This document shows, piece by piece, positions 37,157 through 41,361 of a stretch of DNA of 41,361 bases (the first letter of the stretch is position 1; each line of letters opens with the position of its first letter). Below the pieces are notes generated by a model that saw nothing but the letters and a program-made list of their open reading frames with translations, was not told the DNA's origin and ran no database searches. Origin of the DNA: a virus; the IMG/VR virus record IMGVR_UViG_3300046804_000979, positions 1 through 41,361 of that record; one strand, given 5' to 3'. The position numbers and the translations under genes are program-made.

Positions 37157-39732
37157 TGGCAAAGCCAGTAACAATCCCGAATACATTTGCCACGGCGACG
37201 ACATCCATCCCGCTTGCCAACCTGGATGCTGATTTCACCACGGTTGCAACGGCACTTAATGACGCATCGACCTATAGCAACTATGCCTTAGATTCAGGCA
37301 CAACTAACGCTTATGTAGTTTCGCTTTCTGGGCTATCAACGACGTACCAGGCAGGTCTAGCGATTCAGTTTCAAGCAACCAGTGCAAACACTGGGCCTTG
37401 CACCTTAAACGTCAACGGCCAAGGTGCTAAGAACATCATTTACCCTGATGGCAGCACCTTGTCTGCAAATGCTATTGTCGTTGGTGCGATTTGTTCGCTC
37501 ATGTATGACGGCTCTAGCTTTCAATTGCTGTCCGTTAAGAATGCAGCAGGCGGTGGTGGTGGAGGAGGCAGTGTTTCCTCGGTTGCGATGACGGTACCAG
37601 CCTTCTTATCGGTTTCTGGCACACCCATCACAACGTCTGGCACTTTAGCGGTTAGTTACTCTGGCACACCGCTGCCAATTGCCAATGGTGGTACAGGTGC
37701 AACCACCGCTGCTGGCATTCGCGTCACGATTGGTGCTGGCGATGTCAATGGTCCTGCGGCATCGGTTGATGATGAGATTGCGCTTTACTCAAGCACCACG
37801 GGTAAGGTGATCAAGCGAGCAACAACAACTGGCATTCTTAAAGCAACGGCTGGCGTATTGTCGGCTGCAACAAGTGGGACTGATTATCTTGTTCCTGGCG
37901 GCGCACTTGGCACACCATCTTCTGGCGATCTATCAAACTGTACTAACCTTCCTTCTGGAAGCATTACCGGACTCGGTACTGGCGTACTTACTGCCTTACA
38001 AACCGCTATTGGATCAAGCGGTGCATTTGTTCCTACAGGAGGTACAGGTGCAACCGGAACATGGAACATTGATGTTCTTGGTAATGCAGGCACTGTAACT
38101 AACGGTGTCTACACCACAGGCAGTTACTCAAATCCTGCATGGATCACAGCGCTTGCCGCAACTAAGATCACAGGTACGCTTGCAATCAGTCAGGGCGGGA
38201 CAGGTCAAAGCGATAAGACTTCAGCGTTTGATGCCCTAGCGCCTAATACAACCAAGGGTGACATGATTGTCTACACAGGAACGGACAATGTTCGTTTACC
38301 TGTTGGCACTGACGGTCAGATACTGGTTGCTGACTCCACCACGACTGAAGGCGTTAAGTGGTTCACCACGCCTGGTGCTGGCACAGTCACATCGGTTGGT
38401 ATATCGCCACCAGCATTTTTAACAGCAGGTTCTCCAGTTACAAGTTCTGGGAATATCACACTCAGTTATTCTGGAACTGCAATACCGATCACTTCCGGTG
38501 GTACTGGATTAACAGCATTAGGCACTGCTGGTCAGGTCCTGCAAGTCAATGCAGGCGGTACAGCACTGGAGTATGGAGCGCCTGTTGGCGTTGGTGATGT
38601 TGTTGGGCCAGCATCGTCAGTCAATGCGCAGATTGCTTTATACAGTGGCACGACTGGCAAACTGATTCAGGCAGCAACAACCACTGGCGTGGTTAAAGCG
38701 ACAAGCGGTGTTATTGCAGCCGCTGTTGCTGGCACCGATTACGTTGCACCAGGTGGTGCGCTTGGTACGCCTTCATCAGGCACATTAACCAACACAACTG
38801 GTCTTCCGATCTCAACGGGTGTTGCTGGCTTAGGAACTGGCATTGCAACAGCGCTAGGCCAATCAGTAGGCACTGCTGGTGCACCGGTTCTATTCAATGG
38901 CGCATTAGGAACACCATCAAGCGGTACGCTTACTAATGCGACTGGCTTGCCAATCACTACTGGCGTATCTGGCCTTGGCACTGGGGTTGCAACCGCATTA
39001 GGATTTACTGCTGGCACTACAGGCGGCGTTGTTATTTATGACGGTGATGCTGGTACGCCTTCGGCGGCAAACCTTACCAATGCAACTGGTCTCCCGTTAT
39101 CAACAGGGATTACTGGCACATTAGGCGTTGCCAACGGTGGTACAGGTCTGACAGCCATAGGTACAGCTAATCAGTACCTAAAGGTCAATAGCGGTGGAAC
39201 TGCGCTTCAGTTTGCAACATTGACGGCAGGTGATGTTAATGGGCCTGCAAGTTCAACTGACAATGCAATTGCTCGGTTTGATTCGACAACTGGCAAGTTA
39301 TTGCAGAACTCTAGTGCAACGATCACTGATATTGGTCAGGCATCGTTTGTTGGTTATGCACAGGTTACGGCTAATACAGGTGCTGGCACATCGGGTTACT
39401 TAGAGCTTCAGTCTAATGACGCAGGTTCTGGTACCAAGACATTACGCATTCAGCCAAGTAATGCAGCTACAACGTCAACGCAGACTTACACATTCCCAAC
39501 GGATTACGGCTCTGCGGGTTACTTCTTGCAAAGCGATGGTGCTGGTGCGCTTACATGGGCTGCTGGAGGCGGGGGTGGATCTGGTGGGCCGGTTCTTGAG
39601 TCACAGATTGTGATTAGCCAGAACTACACATTCACAAGTAATACAAACGGATTATCAGTGTCACCTGTAACAGTAGCGGCAGGATATTCGGTTACTGTTG
39701 GTACGGGCCAAGCCTGGATGATTTTAGGTTAA
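37156..39732 (+). CDS. Tail fibre protein (858 aa), modular
   Basis: The N-terminal 130 residues (VTIPNTFATATTSIPLANLDADFTTVATALND, then SGLSTTYQAGLAIQFQATSANTGPCTLNVNGQGAK...YDGSSFQLLSV) are the common attachment part of aquatic phage fibres. A glycine run (GGGGGGGS, about 133-139) leads to a long repeat region with recurring 'GDVNGPASS.D..IALY.STTGK', 'TSGTDY..PGGALGTPSSG.L.N.TGLP' and 'GLGTG.ATALG' modules, ending in a Gly-rich tip. Likely a trimeric fibre; the repeats imply module exchange. It starts in the nozzle stop (TGATG). Confidence 0.8.
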   Translation: MAKPVTIPNTFATATTSIPLANLDADFTTVATALNDASTYSNYALDSGTTNAYVVSLSGLSTTYQAGLAIQFQATSANTGPCTLNVNGQGAKNIIYPDGSTLSANAIVVGAICSLMYDGSSFQLLSVKNAAGGGGGGGSVSSVAMTVPAFLSVSGTPITTSGTLAVSYSGTPLPIANGGTGATTAAGIRVTIGAGDVNGPAASVDDEIALYSSTTGKVIKRATTTGILKATAGVLSAATSGTDYLVPGGALGTPSSGDLSNCTNLPSGSITGLGTGVLTALQTAIGSSGAFVPTGGTGATGTWNIDVLGNAGTVTNGVYTTGSYSNPAWITALAATKITGTLAISQGGTGQSDKTSAFDALAPNTTKGDMIVYTGTDNVRLPVGTDGQILVADSTTTEGVKWFTTPGAGTVTSVGISPPAFLTAGSPVTSSGNITLSYSGTAIPITSGGTGLTALGTAGQVLQVNAGGTALEYGAPVGVGDVVGPASSVNAQIALYSGTTGKLIQAATTTGVVKATSGVIAAAVAGTDYVAPGGALGTPSSGTLTNTTGLPISTGVAGLGTGIATALGQSVGTAGAPVLFNGALGTPSSGTLTNATGLPITTGVSGLGTGVATALGFTAGTTGGVVIYDGDAGTPSAANLTNATGLPLSTGITGTLGVANGGTGLTAIGTANQYLKVNSGGTALQFATLTAGDVNGPASSTDNAIARFDSTTGKLLQNSSATITDIGQASFVGYAQVTANTGAGTSGYLELQSNDAGSGTKTLRIQPSNAATTSTQTYTFPTDYGSAGYFLQSDGAGALTWAAGGGGGSGGPVLESQIVISQNYTFTSNTNGLSVSPVTVAAGYSVTVGTGQAWMILG

Positions 39733-39741
39733 GGAAGCGAG

Positions 39742-40464
39742 ATGAGTAAGATCAAATTCCAAGGTAATGCAAGTGGCACTGGGACGACGACGTTTCAGTC
39801 TGCCAACACATCTTCTAACACGACGTTCACGCTTCCTGGTACAGATGGAACGAACGGGCAGGTATTAACAACAGACGGTTCTGGCAACCTGACGTTTGGT
39901 GCTGCTGGTGGTTCAGGGACGGTAACGACGGTTTCGGTTGTTTCGGCTAACGGCCTAGCAGGATCAGTTGCTAATGCAAGTACGACTCCAGCGATTACGC
40001 TTACAACGTCCATAACAGGGGTGTTGAAAGGCAACGGCACAGCGATATCTGCTGCAACCGCAGGAACGGATTACGTTGCTCCTGGTGGCGCATTAGGAAC
40101 GCCAAGTTCTGGAACCCTGTCATCGTGTACGGTGGATGGTACTAACAAGGTCGGTTATATTGGCGCTCCACAAAGCACGAATACGACTGTGGCGGCAAGC
40201 GATGCAGGAAAACATATTTATATTACCGGAGGTTCTACAGCAACTCTTACGGTAAACACAAACGCAACAACACCCATTGATGTCGGAACGACAATTCTTG
40301 TGGTTAACAACAATTCTGGAAACCTTACGATCTCAGGTTCTGGCGTTACATTCCAGTTAGCCAACGGAGCAACCGGCAACAGGACAGTGGCGACAAAGGG
40401 CATGGCCACCTTGCTGAAGGTTGCTACAGATACTTGGTACGTTTCTGGCGCGGGGGTAACCTAA
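39742..40464 (+). CDS. Short tail fibre/tip protein (240 aa)
   Basis: AAGGAAG precedes the ATG. The first 40 residues (SKIKFQGNASGTGTTTFQS...FTLPGTDGTNGQVLTTDG) are a fibre-start module. Residues about 105-125 (ATAGTDYVAPGGALGTPSSGTL) repeat the module of the 858-aa fibre. The C-terminus (STNTTVAASDAGKHIYITGG...GMATLLKVATDTWYVSGAGVT) is a beta-sandwich tip as in many phage fibres. A second fibre that shares modules with the first is inferred. Confidence 0.75.
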   Translation: MSKIKFQGNASGTGTTTFQSANTSSNTTFTLPGTDGTNGQVLTTDGSGNLTFGAAGGSGTVTTVSVVSANGLAGSVANASTTPAITLTTSITGVLKGNGTAISAATAGTDYVAPGGALGTPSSGTLSSCTVDGTNKVGYIGAPQSTNTTVAASDAGKHIYITGGSTATLTVNTNATTPIDVGTTILVVNNNSGNLTISGSGVTFQLANGATGNRTVATKGMATLLKVATDTWYVSGAGVT

Positions 40465-41361
40465 ATGGCTGGCGCATTAAGTGCAATGATTGCCGCTGCC
40501 TTTTCTGGAGGTGGCGGAGGTGGTGGCTACACCGTCGTCCAAACCTTTACCGCTACGTCTACTTGGACTTGCCCTGCTGGTGTTACAGAGGTTGAGTATT
40601 TGGTTGTGGCTGGTGGGGGCGCTGGAGGAAGTCAAGGCGGAGGTGGTGGTGCTGGTGGTTTTAGAACTGGAACAGGCTTATCCGTTACAGCGGGAACAGA
40701 CTATACAATAACAATAGGTTCTGGCGGTGCTGGTAATAGCGATAGAAATACAACAGGCGCAAACGGTAGTAATTCATCAATTAGTGGTACAGGGATTACT
40801 GCAAATCCATCAGGAGTAGCTCCTGCAAATACTTTTGTATCTTATGGCGGTGGTGGCGGCGCAGCAAGGTTAAGCGGACCAACAACACCGTCTGGCGGCT
40901 CCGGAGGTGGTGGTAATCCTGCTGGGCAAGCATCTGCTGGATCTGGAAACACTCCGTCAACCACTCCTAGTCAGGGTAATAATGGTGCTTTAGGGGCTGC
41001 CCCTGGTTTAACAACAGAATCAAGCGGTGGCGGTGGCGGTGCAGGAGCAAGCGGTGGGGCGGGTACTACAGGTGTTGGGGGTTCTGGTGGAAGCGGTACG
41101 GCTTCCTCAATAACAGGCTCGTCAGTTACTTATGCTGGTGGAGGCGGTGGATCTGTTTCTCAAAGCCCAAGCCCTCCTTCAACAGGAGGAAGCGGTGGAG
41201 CTGGAGGTGGTGGTGCCGGTGGCGCAAATACAAACGGAAGCTCTGCAACGGCAAACACGGGCGGTGGCGGTGGCGGGGCAGGATACACGTTTACATCCGG
41301 CGCAGGCGGCTCCGGTATCGTCATCCTAAAGTACACCGTACCTAGCCAAACCGTCTTTGTA
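40465..41361 (+). CDS. Glycine-rich adhesin-like protein (copy 2), runs off window
   Basis: ATG at 40465, open to the last base (299 codons, no stop). After MAGALSAMIAAAFSGGGGGG the entry motif 'VVQTFTATSTWTCPAGVTEVEYLVVAGG' leads to glycine-rich repeats with 'GGAGGFRTGTGLSVTAGTDYT' and 'SSITGSSVTYAGGGGG', the same blocks as the protein at 3140-4078; it ends here at IVILKYTVPSQTVFV. The relative ends soon after 'SGIVIIKINQ', so little is missing. Likely a receptor-binding fibre tip; the second of two such adhesins. Confidence 0.7.
   Translation, partial: MAGALSAMIAAAFSGGGGGGGYTVVQTFTATSTWTCPAGVTEVEYLVVAGGGAGGSQGGGGGAGGFRTGTGLSVTAGTDYTITIGSGGAGNSDRNTTGANGSNSSISGTGITANPSGVAPANTFVSYGGGGGAARLSGPTTPSGGSGGGGNPAGQASAGSGNTPSTTPSQGNNGALGAAPGLTTESSGGGGGAGASGGAGTTGVGGSGGSGTASSITGSSVTYAGGGGGSVSQSPSPPSTGGSGGAGGGGAGGANTNGSSATANTGGGGGGAGYTFTSGAGGSGIVILKYTVPSQTVFV
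40585..40616 (+). repeat. 32-base direct repeat shared with 3368-3399
   Basis: By eye, identical over 32 bases to 3368-3399, in the 'TEVEYLVVAGG' segment of the two glycine-rich adhesin genes. The copies are in the same orientation. Confidence 0.8.

Noticed and set aside
1-41361. Direct terminal repeats at the window ends
   Set aside because: The first and last 30 bases share no matching sequence, so terminal redundancy cannot be shown here.

Overview
The window is most of the genome of a tailed dsDNA bacteriophage. It carries a large terminase, portal, HK97-fold-type capsid protein, adaptor and nozzle proteins, large internal (ejection-type) proteins, fibre genes and a holin/endolysin cassette, packed with ATGA, GTGA and TAATG start/stop overlaps. 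No tape-measure, sheath or tail-tube gene is visible, so a short-tailed (podovirus-like) particle is the best guess. Many small genes resemble families I associate with aquatic (uncultured marine and freshwater) phages; a Gram-negative, probably proteobacterial host is inferred, not shown. I see no DNA or RNA polymerase, primase, helicase, integrase or tRNA.

Layout. (1) Plus strand, 2-18725: the end of one adaptor-like gene, a small zinc-ribbon protein, a second adaptor-like protein, a run of fibre and receptor-binding-type genes (glycine-rich adhesin, LamG-like lectin, a 2-oxoglutarate oxygenase), four large internal virion proteins (1597, 369, 493 and 541 aa), then small genes and the lysis cassette (3-TM holin, GH24 endolysin). 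(2) Minus strand, 25865-18824: early-type genes in two blocks. The left block (22752-18824) has an excisionase-like HTH protein, a YqaJ-type exonuclease paired with an annealing protein, an SSB-like protein, an NrdR-like zinc ribbon, two winged-helix proteins and a PD-(D/E)XK nuclease. The right block (25865-23279) has Gp88 and small unknown proteins. Between the blocks lie about 520 bases without a convincing gene that hold a promoter-hairpin-terminator unit resembling a small RNA. (3) Plus strand, 26336-41361: terminase, portal, scaffold-like protein, capsid, adaptor, nozzle, fibres and a second glycine-rich adhesin that runs off the end.

The two transcription directions diverge from an AT-rich, palindrome-rich region (25866-26335) and converge at a leftward intrinsic terminator near 18700. 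This is what a circularly permuted phage genome would look like. The ends of the window do not join in frame, however: a direct join puts a TAG codon immediately before the first gene. Some sequence, at least the N-terminal half of the first adaptor, is therefore missing.

The observations most worth a second look are the small-RNA candidate at 22892-22988, a structured leader with a GNRA hairpin beside it, a terminator buried in the opposing gene, an HTH gene lacking a normal start, a stand-alone NrdR zinc ribbon, three adaptor-type proteins, and duplicated glycine-rich adhesins at opposite ends of the window. All functions are read from sequence by eye; no database search was run.
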